A stretch of DNA of 64,000 nucleotides from Hyphobacterium sp. CCMP332 (GTDB lineage: Bacteria; Bacteroidota; Bacteroidia; Cytophagales; CCMP332), in NCBI GenBank assembly GCA_014323545.1, contig CP058647.1, forward strand, positions 1,900,001-1,964,000, in the 5' to 3' direction. Positions within the stretch are counted from its first letter, which is position 1. Each line of letters starts with the position of its first letter. Shown in pieces: positions 8,937-17,346 of this stretch. The position numbers and the translations under genes were made by a program. The notes beneath the pieces were generated by a model. It was not told the DNA's origin. It did not search any database and worked only from the letters and a program-made list of their open reading frames with translations.

Positions 8937-9934
8937 TAGGCTAAAACAGAATATGCATCTGCGAATTCAAATCTTATTGTATTCAAAATCTCAAATAATT
9001 CATCAGGATTGTCAGTTTCTACAAGCTTGGTGCGGAAAGGTTTAAAATTTGGAATACCTCTGAAATAATTGGTATAATGTCTTCTCATTTCAAAGACACC
9101 TTGTTTTTCGCCTTTCCAATCCAGGGAAAATTTCAAGTGTCGGATACAGGTATCAACTCTGCTGTCCATATCCGGTGGTGGAAGATGTTCTCCGCTATTT
9201 AAATAATGCTTTATCTCATTAAAAATCCAGGGATAACCTATGGAAGCTCTTCCAATCATAATGCCATCCACTCCGAATTTCTCTTTATACTCTTTGGCTT
9301 TTTCAGGGCTGTCTATGTCTCCGTTACCAAAAATAGGGATCTTAATGTCCTGATGATTTTTAACATCTGCTATATAGGACCAGTCTGCCTCCCCCTTATA
9401 CATTTGCTTTCTGGTTCTACCGTGGATAGTTAAGGCCTCAATTCCCACATCTTGTAGCCTTTTGGCCACTTCAATTATTTTTATGTTATTCTCGTCCCAT
9501 CCCAGTCTTGTTTTTACAGTAACGGGTTTGTTAACCTGCTTGACAATCTCAGCGGTCATTTTTTGCATTTTGGGAAGGTCCAAAAGTATGCCTGCACCGG
9601 CACCTTTGCATGCGACTTTTTTTACAGGGCAACCATAATTTATATCGATTAAATCCGGATTGGCTTTTTCAGCAATAGCTGCTGCCTGCCGCATTGAGTC
9701 TATTTTATCTCCAAAAATTTGTATGCCAATTGGTCTTTCGTATTCATATATGTCTAGTTTTTGCACACTTTTTTCAGCATCGCGGATCAACCCTTCGGAA
9801 GAAATAAATTCCGTGTACATAAGGTCGGCGCCATTTTCTTTACATACCGCCCTGAAAGGCGGATCGCTCACGTCTTCCATGGGTGCCAAAAGCAAAGGAA
9901 ATTCCCCAATGTCCAAGGATCCTATTTTAATCAT
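8936..9934 (-). CDS. dusB: tRNA-dihydrouridine synthase (DusB type)
   Basis: FMN-dependent reduction of uridine to dihydrouridine in the tRNA D-loop. 332 aa, usual length. Key features: the N-terminal LLLAPMEDVSDPPFR FMN-binding strand (residues 14-28), the catalytic cysteine C102 in NYGCPVKKV, the TVKTRLGW segment near residue 140, the LTIHGRTR motif near 178, and the GNGDIDSPE / GIMIGRASIGYPWIF phosphate-binding end. It heads a minus-strand unit with the EamA gene. The -7 box lies only 4 bases from the ATG, so the message may be leaderless or nearly so. Confidence 0.92.
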   Translation of the reverse strand: MIKIGSLDIGEFPLLLAPMEDVSDPPFRAVCKENGADLMYTEFISSEGLIRDAEKSVQKLDIYEYERPIGIQIFGDKIDSMRQAAAIAEKANPDLIDINYGCPVKKVACKGAGAGILLDLPKMQKMTAEIVKQVNKPVTVKTRLGWDENNIKIIEVAKRLQDVGIEALTIHGRTRKQMYKGEADWSYIADVKNHQDIKIPIFGNGDIDSPEKAKEYKEKFGVDGIMIGRASIGYPWIFNEIKHYLNSGEHLPPPDMDSRVDTCIRHLKFSLDWKGEKQGVFEMRRHYTNYFRGIPNFKPFRTKLVETDNPDELFEILNTIRFEFADAYSVLA

Positions 9935-9938
9935 GCTG

Positions 9939-9972
9939 CAAATTTAGGCATATTAGAATAATGTTAATCAAA
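9939..9972 (-). promoter_or_regulatory. dusB promoter (-33 TTTG, -7 TAAATTTG)
   Basis: On the minus strand TTTG (9972-9969) and TAAATTTG (9946-9939) are 22 bases apart, which fits the Bacteroidota promoter spacing. The -33 element lies inside an inverted repeat shared with the divergent gene. Confidence 0.45.
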
Positions 9973-9988
9973 CTTAATTGTTTGATTA
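9965..9988. promoter_or_regulatory. Perfect 9-bp inverted repeat between divergent genes
   Basis: TAATCAAAC, six-base spacer TTAATT, GTTTGATTA. The arms carry the outward-facing TTTG elements of both the dusB and the CPBP promoters, so a protein bound here could affect both. It has no T-run and is not a terminator. Confidence 0.45.
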
Positions 9989-10009
9989 TGTCAGTCTTTG
10001 TTTAAATGA

Positions 10010-10017
10010 TACTTTTG
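10010..10017 (+). promoter_or_regulatory. -7 box upstream of the CPBP protease gene
   Basis: TACTTTTG matches TAnnTTTG and ends 13 bases before the start codon. The nearest -33 TTTG (9981-9984) is 25 bases upstream, slightly long. Confidence 0.4.
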
Positions 10018-10030
10018 CAGAAATTTTTAA

Positions 10031-10963
10031 ATGGAATACCAAAATTATTCAAACAGGAGTTTTAATCCCTGGTACCATCTATTTTTTCTTTTTGCCTTCG
10101 TAATTGTTGGGCTATTAGTATTTAATTTTTTTGGATTTCTCTTTGCATTCATAGCGGTTAATTTTGATTTTAATGAATTACTGAGAATTATGGAAAATCC
10201 TCTCAGTGGACCTGAAACACGAGTTCCGTTGCTAATTGTTCAAGGAATAACGGGAATTGGAACATTTATTCTAGTTCCCCTGATTTATCGAAAATACGTT
10301 GACAGAAGTGAAAGTTTAAGTCTGGATGTTAACCGCCATGAGAAGCCGGTAAATTTTCTCATCGTCATACTATTTACTTTTGCTATAATGCCATTGACGG
10401 CTCAGTTCATGGAATGGAACCTTGGCCTGAAATTTCCGGAATTTCTTTCTGAATTTGAGAGACAACTAAGACAAACCCATGATTTTGTTGAAGAATCAAC
10501 CAAACATTTGGTTAGCTTGGAAGGCGTATTTGAGCTTACATTGGGAATCGTAGTAATTGCCGTTATTCCCGCAGTAGGCGAAGAATTCTTATTTAGAGGC
10601 TTTTTTCAAAAGTATTTAATTAAGGGGTTTAACAATGTTCATTTGGGAATTTTTGTAACTGCCTTTTTATTCGGGCTTTTTCATTTACAAATTTTTATTA
10701 TTCTTCCAAGGATTGTTCTCGGATTGGTTTATGGTTATTTCTATCATTATTCCAAAAATCTTTTAATTCCGATCATGGGGCATTTTGTAAACAATGCATT
10801 TATGGTGACCATGTTATACTTGTATAACCAGGGCATTATAGAATTCAATATAGAAGATGAATCGCAGATGTCTGCTATTCTGGTATTATCTTCTTTGATA
10901 TTTTCTGCTGTGCTTTTCTTTTATTTGAAGTCAAAATATTCTGCAAACACAAAAACGGAATGA
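10031..10963 (+). CDS. CPBP-family intramembrane metalloprotease
   Basis: A 310-aa membrane protein of the CAAX protease/bacteriocin-processing (CPBP, Abi) family. Predicted membrane segments near residues 17-42, 68-86, 108-125, 166-183, 205-222, 225-240 and 285-303. The three active-site motifs are intact: EExxxR as E184, E185 and R189, FxxxH ending in H218, and HxxxN as H251 and N255. These residues form a glutamate-protease-like or metal-dependent site within the membrane. Substrate unknown; family members process peptides or act in membrane-stress functions. It starts the plus-strand run that continues into DUF2007 (4-base ATGA overlap) and cdsA. Confidence 0.88.
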   Translation: MEYQNYSNRSFNPWYHLFFLFAFVIVGLLVFNFFGFLFAFIAVNFDFNELLRIMENPLSGPETRVPLLIVQGITGIGTFILVPLIYRKYVDRSESLSLDVNRHEKPVNFLIVILFTFAIMPLTAQFMEWNLGLKFPEFLSEFERQLRQTHDFVEESTKHLVSLEGVFELTLGIVVIAVIPAVGEEFLFRGFFQKYLIKGFNNVHLGIFVTAFLFGLFHLQIFIILPRIVLGLVYGYFYHYSKNLLIPIMGHFVNNAFMVTMLYLYNQGIIEFNIEDESQMSAILVLSSLIFSAVLFFYLKSKYSANTKTE

Positions 10964-11166
10964 AGAATTGGCAGGTTGTATTTAAATCAGATAATTCTCA
11001 TAGAGCAGAAATTGTAAGAGCAATTCTTGATGAAAAGGAATTAAATCCGGTATTGATAAATAAAAAAGATTCAAACTATCATTTTGGACTCTTTGAAATT
11101 TGCGTTGCACCGGACAATGTCATTAGGGCGCTCAAGATAATTGACAATGAAATAAAGTTTGAATAA
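10960..11166 (+). CDS. DUF2007-type small signal-transducing-like protein
   Basis: A 68-aa cytosolic protein of the DUF2007 fold (PII-like ferredoxin fold). It shows the family layout: an opening strand WQVVFKSD, a helix with HRAEIVRAILDE, a strand PVLINKKDS, and a final APDNVIRALKIIDN helix. The function is not established; in Bacteroidota it is often found beside lipid or membrane genes. It overlaps the CPBP gene by 4 bases and cdsA by 8 bases, so it is translated in a tight unit. Confidence 0.75.
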   Translation: MKNWQVVFKSDNSHRAEIVRAILDEKELNPVLINKKDSNYHFGLFEICVAPDNVIRALKIIDNEIKFE

Positions 11167-11974
11167 CCTTAACAATCTACAACTGCGAATTCTGGTAGGC
11201 ATTTTTGGTGCCGTACTTGTATTGTTTTGCATTCACTATCACGAGCTCGGTTTTTTTGGATTGTTCCTCATTATAGGTTTGTTAACACAGCTTGAGTTTT
11301 ACAAATTACTTGGCCTGGACGGAATGTTTCCTTTAAAAACCTTCGGTACACTTACCGGAGGATTGCTTTTTGCAATTACATTTTTCATTCAAAAAGGTTG
11401 GGCTCCAACGGATGCCTATTATGTATTGTTTCCACTGTTGTCTTTAAGCTTTATAATTAAACTTTATAAAAAAGAATTGTTCCCTTTTGTAAATGTGGCG
11501 CTGACTTACCTGGGATTAATTTATGTGATGGTGCCTTTTTGCCTGCTGACTGTTGCTGCTTTTCAGGATGGAGTGTATAATCCTGAAATAATCGGTGCTT
11601 CTTTTTTATTGTTATGGGCTTGTGATACAGGGGCTTATTTTTCCGGTAAATATTTTGGCCGACGTAAATTGTTTAAACGTATTTCACCTAAAAAAACGTG
11701 GGAAGGAACACTTGGAGGTGCAATACTTACCTATTTAATGGCATTTGGACTTAGCTTTATTTATGAGAGTTTCCTCCAAATAGATCTCTATTTAATAGCC
11801 TCGGTAATTATTGTATTGGGAAGCTATGGCGATTTAGTTGAATCCCTTTTTAAAAGAAGTATGGATATTAAAGACAGTGGGACATCTCTGCCGGGTCATG
11901 GCGGATTCCTTGATCGATTCGACGGTTTATTGCTCGCGGCGCCTTTCATTCTTTTGATTATTAAATTCTTTTAA
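11159..11974 (+). CDS. cdsA: Phosphatidate cytidylyltransferase
   Basis: Makes CDP-diacylglycerol from phosphatidate and CTP in the inner membrane. 271 aa with about seven or eight membrane segments. The CdsA signature near the C-terminus is complete: SPKKTWEGTLGG at about residues 175-186, and VLGSYGDLVESLFKRSMDIKD leading into the LPGHGGFLDRFD motif near 240-251, whose Asp residues bind metal. The only plausible start is TTG, within the end of the DUF2007 gene; the next in-frame ATG would remove the first two membrane helices. Together with psd downstream it covers two steps of phospholipid synthesis. Confidence 0.93.
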   Translation: MNNLNNLQLRILVGIFGAVLVLFCIHYHELGFFGLFLIIGLLTQLEFYKLLGLDGMFPLKTFGTLTGGLLFAITFFIQKGWAPTDAYYVLFPLLSLSFIIKLYKKELFPFVNVALTYLGLIYVMVPFCLLTVAAFQDGVYNPEIIGASFLLLWACDTGAYFSGKYFGRRKLFKRISPKKTWEGTLGGAILTYLMAFGLSFIYESFLQIDLYLIASVIIVLGSYGDLVESLFKRSMDIKDSGTSLPGHGGFLDRFDGLLLAAPFILLIIKFF

Positions 11975-11982
11975 ATAACAAT

Positions 11983-12011
11983 TTTGCATTGCGCAAAATA
12001 TGCTATTTTTG
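11983..12011 (+). promoter_or_regulatory. Promoter of glutamate dehydrogenase gene
   Basis: TTTG (11983-11986), 17-base spacer, TATTTTTG (12004-12011); the ATG follows 37 bases later. The -33 element sits in a small hairpin, ATTTTGC (11981-11987) with GCAAAAT (11993-11999), which may be an operator. Confidence 0.5.
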
Positions 12012-12048
12012 AATGCATTAGTGTTTATGAACATTTAATCAGACCTAC

Positions 12049-13323
12049 ATGCCCTATCTTGAGCCCGCTCCAATAAAAGATCATGATAATCCATTTGAGT
12101 CAATGATGTCGCGTTTTAATGTTGCGGCAGAAATTCTTGGCCTGGATGAAGAAACCTACAATGTATTAAAAAGCCCTGCCAAACAGGTGACTGTAAATCT
12201 TCCGGTAACTATGGATGATGGCGCCATACGAGTATTCGAAGGACACAGGGTTATTCATTCAAATATTCTCGGTCCTTCGAAAGGTGGAGTGAGATTTGAC
12301 ATGGGTGTTAATATTGATGAAGTAAAAGCACTCGCAGCATGGATGACATGGAAATGTGCTGTAGTAGATATACCCTATGGCGGTGGAAAGGGCGGTGTAA
12401 AATGCAACCCCAGAGAAATGTCCAGAGGAGAAGTGGAAAGACTGGTACGTGCATATACCACAGCGATGATTGATATTTTCGGACCGGATAGAGATATTCC
12501 TGCACCCGATATGGGAACCGGACCCAGAGAAATGGCATGGATGGTGGATCAGTATTCGAGAGCCAGAGGTATGACTGTAAATGCAGTTGTAACAGGAAAA
12601 CCTTTAGTATTAGGAGGTTCACTTGGAAGAGTAGCCGCTACAGGACGTGGTGTAATGGTATCCGCTTTGGCAGCCATGGAAAAGAGAAGTATGAGCCCTA
12701 CTAAGGCTTCCTGTGCAGTTCAGGGATTTGGAAATGTTGGAGCAAACGCCGCATTGCTATTGGCAGAAAGAGGAGTTAAAATTAAGGCAATAAGCGATAT
12801 TTCCGGTGCGTACTGGAACGACAATGGCATAGATATTCTTGAAGCTATAAAATTTAAAGACAATAATAACGGCAGCCTTGAAGGTTATAAAGGAGCTCAA
12901 AAAATTAGCAACGATGAATTATTGACATCTAAAGTAGATGTTCTGGTTCCCGCAGCTTTGGAAGACGTAATAACGAGAAAAAACGCTGATAAAATTCAGG
13001 CTAGTATGATTGTAGAAGGAGCCAACGGCCCAACTTCCGCCGGTGCTGATTCTATAATTCATGATAAAGGCATTATCGTAGTTCCGGATATTCTCGCCAA
13101 CGCAGGTGGCGTTACTGTGTCTTACTTCGAATGGGTTCAAAACAGATTGGGTTACAAATGGTCTGAAGAAAGAGTAAATAGAAGGAGTGACAGAATAATG
13201 AAAGAGGCTTTTGACCGTGTTTATGATGCTGCCATGAAGCACGATGTGTCCTTGAGAATTGCGGCCTATATTGTAGCGATTGATAAAGTTTCGAATACCT
13301 TTAAACTCAGAGGAAGTTTCTAA
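12049..13323 (+). CDS. gdhA: Glutamate (Glu/Leu/Phe/Val family) dehydrogenase
   Basis: Catalyses reversible oxidative deamination of glutamate to 2-oxoglutarate with NAD(P). 424 aa, typical of the short hexameric class. Substrate domain: GPSKGGVRF (75-83) and the catalytic lysine K114 in PYGGGKGGV. Coenzyme domain: the Rossmann loop GFGNVG at 226-231. The conserved GPREMAWM (158-165) carries the second substrate-side motif. The final IVEGANGPTSAGAD and LANAGGVTVSYFEWVQN are also intact. It has its own promoter and is coupled to psd by a one-base stop/start overlap. Glutamate specificity is inferred from length and context; leucine or valine dehydrogenases are shorter (about 360 aa). Confidence 0.9.
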   Translation: MPYLEPAPIKDHDNPFESMMSRFNVAAEILGLDEETYNVLKSPAKQVTVNLPVTMDDGAIRVFEGHRVIHSNILGPSKGGVRFDMGVNIDEVKALAAWMTWKCAVVDIPYGGGKGGVKCNPREMSRGEVERLVRAYTTAMIDIFGPDRDIPAPDMGTGPREMAWMVDQYSRARGMTVNAVVTGKPLVLGGSLGRVAATGRGVMVSALAAMEKRSMSPTKASCAVQGFGNVGANAALLLAERGVKIKAISDISGAYWNDNGIDILEAIKFKDNNNGSLEGYKGAQKISNDELLTSKVDVLVPAALEDVITRKNADKIQASMIVEGANGPTSAGADSIIHDKGIIVVPDILANAGGVTVSYFEWVQNRLGYKWSEERVNRRSDRIMKEAFDRVYDAAMKHDVSLRIAAYIVAIDKVSNTFKLRGSF

Positions 13324-13982
13324 TGATCCACAGGGAAGGAAGAGTTTTTCTTGTTATTATAGCCATCGTTTTTATCGCAATAAATGTATTGGCTTTATAC
13401 TTCTTTCCGGAAGTGATTATTGCCAGCTATATTTTGGGATTACTCAGTTTTGGCGGCTTTCTTTTTTTCCTTCAGTTTTTCAGGAATCCGAAGCGCATTA
13501 CTCCAAAAAATGAAAAAAAGATCATTGCACCTGCAGATGGCAAAGTCGTTGTAATAGAAGAAACTAAAGAATCCGAGTATTTAATTGAACAAAGAATACA
13601 GGTCTCAATTTTCATGTCTCCATTAAATGTACATGTTAATCGAAATCCTGTCACTGGAACAATAAGTTATTTTAAATACCATCCGGGCAAGTACTTAGTG
13701 GCCTGGCATCCGAAAAGTAGTACTGAAAACGAACGTACCAGTATTGTTTTTAAAATGCTAAATGGGACTGAAATAATGCTCCGACAAATTGCCGGTGCTG
13801 CAGCAAGACGTATTAAATGGTATGTGGATAAAGGTTCAGAAGTTGAACAAGGTGGCGAATTTGGTTTTATCAAATTCGGATCTCGTGTAGATCTTTTTTT
13901 GCCATTGGACTATAAAATAAATGTCAAGATAGGAGAGCACATCAAAGGTGGAATTACAACTATCGCCGAAATCCCTGATTGA
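13323..13982 (+). CDS. psd: Phosphatidylserine decarboxylase (short type)
   Basis: Converts phosphatidylserine to phosphatidylethanolamine. 219 aa, the short PSD form of Bacteroidota. Two N-terminal membrane segments (about residues 8-28 and 33-52) are followed by the decarboxylase domain: IIAPADGKVV (67-76), MSPLNVHVNRNPVTG (98-112), and the self-cleavage site GS at 186-187 in KFGSRVDLFLP, which yields the pyruvoyl group on the alpha chain. The start codon overlaps the glutamate dehydrogenase stop (TAATG). The 3' end overlaps the convergent msrC gene by 23 bases. Confidence 0.9.
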   Translation: MIHREGRVFLVIIAIVFIAINVLALYFFPEVIIASYILGLLSFGGFLFFLQFFRNPKRITPKNEKKIIAPADGKVVVIEETKESEYLIEQRIQVSIFMSPLNVHVNRNPVTGTISYFKYHPGKYLVAWHPKSSTENERTSIVFKMLNGTEIMLRQIAGAAARRIKWYVDKGSEVEQGGEFGFIKFGSRVDLFLPLDYKINVKIGEHIKGGITTIAEIPD

Positions 13983-14457
13983 CCAGTAGTTCTACAATTT
14001 TTTCCAGATATCTCTGGTCTTCCTTATGAAACTCATTCAAATTTTTACTATCAATATCCAATACAAAATAGACCTTGTTTTTGAATATGCCTGGAACAAC
14101 AATTTCTGACTTGGAATGCGAAGAACAGGCAATATGACCAGGGAACTTGTCTACGTCTGGAACAATTATAGTTTCTTGATTGGCATATGATTGGCCACAA
14201 ACCCCTTTTCCAAAATCAATTCTCGTACAAGCCAGAGGCCCTTGAAAGGGGCCAAGAACTAAATTTTGATCATTCCGATCTACTATATAAAATCCTACCC
14301 AAAGCCAGCTGAATACTGTTTTTAATACAGCCGCCACATTTGCCATATTGGCTGTGCTGTTTTCTTCGTTTTGAATTAGGGCTTCTATTTGAGGAATAAT
14401 TTCCTCATACACGGTGGATTTATCCGCCCCTTTTGTAAATAGTAATTCTTCAGACAT
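13960..14457 (-). CDS. msrC: Free methionine-(R)-sulfoxide reductase (GAF domain)
   Basis: A 165-aa single GAF-domain protein that reduces free methionine-R-sulfoxide. The three redox cysteines of the fRMsr family are in place: C77 in PLACTRI, C87 in KGVCGQS and C111 in HIACSSHS, each offset by exactly seven from the E. coli numbers (84, 94, 118). The strings LVLGPFQGPLAC and VPDVDKFPGHIAC are characteristic. It acts in the cytosol, probably with thioredoxin. The gene is monocistronic in appearance: a terminator separates it from the upstream lipoprotein gene. Its end overlaps the convergent psd gene. Confidence 0.9.
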   Translation of the reverse strand: MSEELLFTKGADKSTVYEEIIPQIEALIQNEENSTANMANVAAVLKTVFSWLWVGFYIVDRNDQNLVLGPFQGPLACTRIDFGKGVCGQSYANQETIIVPDVDKFPGHIACSSHSKSEIVVPGIFKNKVYFVLDIDSKNLNEFHKEDQRYLEKIVELLVNQGFRR

Positions 14458-14460
14458 AAA

Positions 14461-14490
14461 AAAAGCCCGCTTTTTAGGCGGGCGTTTATT
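14461..14490 (-). terminator. Rho-independent terminator of the lipoprotein gene
   Basis: GC-rich six-base stem GCCCGC (14465-14470) / GCGGGC (14478-14483), seven-base loop, with T-runs on both sides when read on either strand. On the minus strand it ends the lipoprotein message just before the msrC start codon. Confidence 0.85.
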
Positions 14491-14507
14491 TTTTCAATCC
14501 TTAATAC

Positions 14508-15362
14508 TTATATTCTTCTCTGAGCTTCAATGTCTCCCAGATTATAAGTTCCACCCGGCACAAGGTTAAGTGGAGTACCCGGTTGGTTTCTAATTGGATG
14601 AATATTAAATAATACATCACCGCCGGTGTTATTGTCTCTTACGACTACATCTTCCATAAACAATTCGGCTTCCAACACGCCTTCTACTGTTCCGGGGATA
14701 TCGGTAATTCTTATTTCTCCGGTAGACGGACTTCTGAAATTAACCGAAGTTAACTCAACATTCACATCTGTTAATTTACCATTTCCTGAACCCATAGGAT
14801 AATCAAGAATTGTATAAACCACAAAAACACTTGTAGATTTAAAGTTATTTGGATCTTGTAAAGCTGGAGGAACACCTAGTAAATTATAGTCTCCATAAAT
14901 TCTGGCCTGTAATTCAGAATTCTTCTGGAAAACTGTAATCGTAGATGAAACATTTCTAACCTGATTAGAGTCATTGTTTAATGTTTCAGGCAAGATTTCC
15001 GCTGTAAAATTAACTACAGGATCATCTTCTCCTGTTAAAACGGAACCATTAACTGTTCCGGGATTAAGACCTTCGAAGTGTGCAATTCCGCCGGCTACAG
15101 TAGTTTGAACCATTGATTCACCACCCTGTGAAATTGTCACAAATGCACCTTCAATACCACTGACTTTACCATCGATTGTAGCATTTCCAGGAACTACTTG
15201 AACTGAATAGTTGTAACTGGCTACTCCCTGAGGATTTGTGTTGGTTTCTGCCTGTGGAGTCGGTTCTTCATCACCTCCTTCATCATCATTATTACATGCT
15301 GTGAAAAGCAAAGGCAGGATTAGGAATGGTAATAGTGCAAAATAGTTAGTAATTTTATTCAT
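14508..15362 (-). CDS. Lipoprotein of unknown function, possibly surface-exposed
   Basis: 284 aa. The signal peptide ends in a lipobox LLFTAC with C23. The residues just after the cysteine are strongly acidic (NNDDEGGDEE), which resembles the lipoprotein export signal that sends Bacteroidota lipoproteins to the cell surface. The rest is beta-rich with no motif that I recognise: a segment near residues 50-110 reads like a carboxypeptidase-regulatory (prealbumin-like) strand set (NATIDGKVSGIEGAFVTI), followed by SVFVVYTILDYP and INIHP-like strands. It stands alone between ribD and a strong terminator. Confidence 0.65.
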   Translation of the reverse strand: MNKITNYFALLPFLILPLLFTACNNDDEGGDEEPTPQAETNTNPQGVASYNYSVQVVPGNATIDGKVSGIEGAFVTISQGGESMVQTTVAGGIAHFEGLNPGTVNGSVLTGEDDPVVNFTAEILPETLNNDSNQVRNVSSTITVFQKNSELQARIYGDYNLLGVPPALQDPNNFKSTSVFVVYTILDYPMGSGNGKLTDVNVELTSVNFRSPSTGEIRITDIPGTVEGVLEAELFMEDVVVRDNNTGGDVLFNIHPIRNQPGTPLNLVPGGTYNLGDIEAQRRI

Positions 15363-15417
15363 TGTGAGTCACTTTTAATTGAATTCAAGGCTTAAATATA
15401 GTATTTATCTAAAACAT

Positions 15418-16455
15418 TCAATTAATCTTGAAAAAATAATAGCAGTCCTTTTTTAATATTTTCTTAGAACTCGCTTTATCAAGATTAATATCAGGTGCAA
15501 TTATACCCTTTTTAATTCTCAAATCACCCTCAAAGACATGAATTTCATCATAAGTTCCCGATTCAATAAATTTATTTAGAGTTTTTGTCCCGCCTTCAAC
15601 TATGATCGATCCAATATTTAACTCATATAAGTGATTTAAGATTTGCGGAATTAGCTCTTTGCTTGAATCTAAGCGGTGCCAGGTAACATTTTCAGAAACC
15701 TTTTCTATATTATAGTTAAATACAATAGTCTTTGCCTCTTGATTAAAAATCAGACTGTCCGGTGGTATGGAGTTCTCAAAATCAAATGTGACTCTTAGCG
15801 GGTTTTTACCTTTATAATGTCTTGTATTTAGCCTTGGGTTATCATTTATTACTGTTTGTGCACCCACAAGGATAGCATCGTCATGGGCTCTTAATTTATG
15901 AGAATGCACCTGAGATATTTCATTGCTAATTTTTACCGTTCGCCCATTTTCCCCTGCAACAAATCCATCTTTGCTTTGTGCCCATTTTAGAATGATATAT
16001 GGTCTTTGCTTCAATTTATTTGTGAGAAATCGTCGATTAAGCCATTCTCCTTCCTTTTTGAGTATATCACTTTGAATTTCTATACCAGCTTGCTCCATTT
16101 TTTTTATACCATTCCCCGAAACCAATGGATTTGGATCCTTTATAGAAATAAAAACTTTAGGGATTTGCTTAGTGATAATGAGGTCTGCACAAGGCGGGGT
16201 TTTACCATGATGCGAACAAGGTTCCAGACTCACATAAATTTCGCTTTTTTTTAGCAGATCATCACTCAGCTGATTTATAGCATTCACTTCTGCATGAGCC
16301 TCACCGTACTTTTCATGCCAACCTTCAGCAATGATTTTATTATTGTGTACAATTACCGCACCTACCAATGGATTTGGACTTACCATTCCTTCTCCTCTTT
16401 GGGCAATGTCAATGGCACGAGCCATAAATTTTTCTTCTCTGCTAGGATTAGACAT
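15418..16455 (-). CDS. ribD: Bifunctional riboflavin biosynthesis deaminase/reductase
   Basis: Carries out the second and third steps of riboflavin synthesis: deamination of the pyrimidine from GTP cyclohydrolase II and reduction of its ribosyl group. 345 aa when started at the ATG giving MSNPSREEKFM; the frame stays open 69 bases further upstream but that extension is unlike the family. The deaminase domain has the zinc site H54-A-E56 and C80/C89 in PCSHHGKTPPC. The reductase domain begins near residue 150 (RPYIILKWAQSKDGF) and contains DAILVGAQTVINDNPRLN and IIVEGGTKTLNKF. It is divergent from prmC with only 27 bases between start codons. Confidence 0.92.
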   Translation of the reverse strand: MSNPSREEKFMARAIDIAQRGEGMVSPNPLVGAVIVHNNKIIAEGWHEKYGEAHAEVNAINQLSDDLLKKSEIYVSLEPCSHHGKTPPCADLIITKQIPKVFISIKDPNPLVSGNGIKKMEQAGIEIQSDILKKEGEWLNRRFLTNKLKQRPYIILKWAQSKDGFVAGENGRTVKISNEISQVHSHKLRAHDDAILVGAQTVINDNPRLNTRHYKGKNPLRVTFDFENSIPPDSLIFNQEAKTIVFNYNIEKVSENVTWHRLDSSKELIPQILNHLYELNIGSIIVEGGTKTLNKFIESGTYDEIHVFEGDLRIKKGIIAPDINLDKASSKKILKKDCYYFFKIN

Positions 16456-16482
16456 GAACGCAAAATTCATGAATTTTACCCA

Positions 16483-17346
16483 ATGTTTAATAAGCCTTAT
16501 GAAATACGGAACATTTACCTTCAAATCAGGGAAAACTTAAAATCTATATATGAATTAAATGAGGCTGATTCCATTGCAGAATTATTACTCGAAAGCAAGG
16601 TCCCAAAGCCAAGACTTAAGTTGATAAGTGATCCGAATATGTTGATCAATGAAAAAGATGTACAGGATTTGTATAAAAGCTTGCTTGAATTAAAAGCAAA
16701 CAAACCCATACAGTATGTACTGGGAGAGACTGAATTTATGGGTCTCAAATTTAAGGTGAATGAAAATGTTTTGATTCCAAGACCTGAAACTGAAGAATTA
16801 ATCAGCTGGATTTTAAAAGAAGATGTATCTGAAAAAGCAATTCTTGATATTGGGACAGGTAGTGGCTGTATTCCAATTGCCATTGCCATAAAAGGCGCTG
16901 CTTCGGCTAAAGTATTTGGGATGGATATTTCGCAATCGGCATTGGAAGTGGCCATACACAATGCAAAAATGAATAAAGTGGATATAGAATTTATTCAGGA
17001 TGATATATTAAGCCCTTCAGCATCTAATTGGAAATACGATATTATTGTTAGTAATCCGCCTTATGTGAGAGAATCTGAAAAAGAGCTTATGGCTGAAAAC
17101 GTATTAAAATTTGAGCCGGAAATTGCACTTTTTGTTAAAGACAGTGATCCTCTTATTTTCTATAAAGCCATTATGGATTTCTCAAACTTACATTTAAATC
17201 ATTCCGGGCTGCTATTTTTAGAGATCAATGAAAATTTTGGCAGAGAGCTATGGTCTTTGCTCGATAAAAACGGGTTTCGGGAAATTGAATTGAGAAAAGA
17301 TATGAGCGGTAAAGAAAGAATGATCAGAGCGCGAAAAATTCTTTGA
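16483..17346 (+). CDS. prmC: Peptide chain release factor N5-glutamine methyltransferase
   Basis: Methylates the GGQ glutamine of release factors RF1 and RF2 with S-adenosylmethionine. 287 aa from the ATG that gives MFNKPYEIRN; the frame extends 189 bases upstream through ribD, but that part is not family-like. The N-terminal helical domain has KPIQYVLGETEFMGLKF (74-90) and LIPRPETEEL (97-106). The SAM fold shows LDIGTGSGCI (121-130) and the catalytic NPPY at 191-194. The end overlaps the convergent TPK-like gene by 23 bases. The 27-base divergent space with ribD implies that promoter elements lie within the opposite coding region. Confidence 0.93.
   Translation: MFNKPYEIRNIYLQIRENLKSIYELNEADSIAELLLESKVPKPRLKLISDPNMLINEKDVQDLYKSLLELKANKPIQYVLGETEFMGLKFKVNENVLIPRPETEELISWILKEDVSEKAILDIGTGSGCIPIAIAIKGAASAKVFGMDISQSALEVAIHNAKMNKVDIEFIQDDILSPSASNWKYDIIVSNPPYVRESEKELMAENVLKFEPEIALFVKDSDPLIFYKAIMDFSNLHLNHSGLLFLEINENFGRELWSLLDKNGFREIELRKDMSGKERMIRARKIL

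Noticed and set aside
16294-16482. Open frame extending prmC upstream by 63 codons
   Set aside because: It lies antisense inside ribD and does not look like the PrmC N-terminus.
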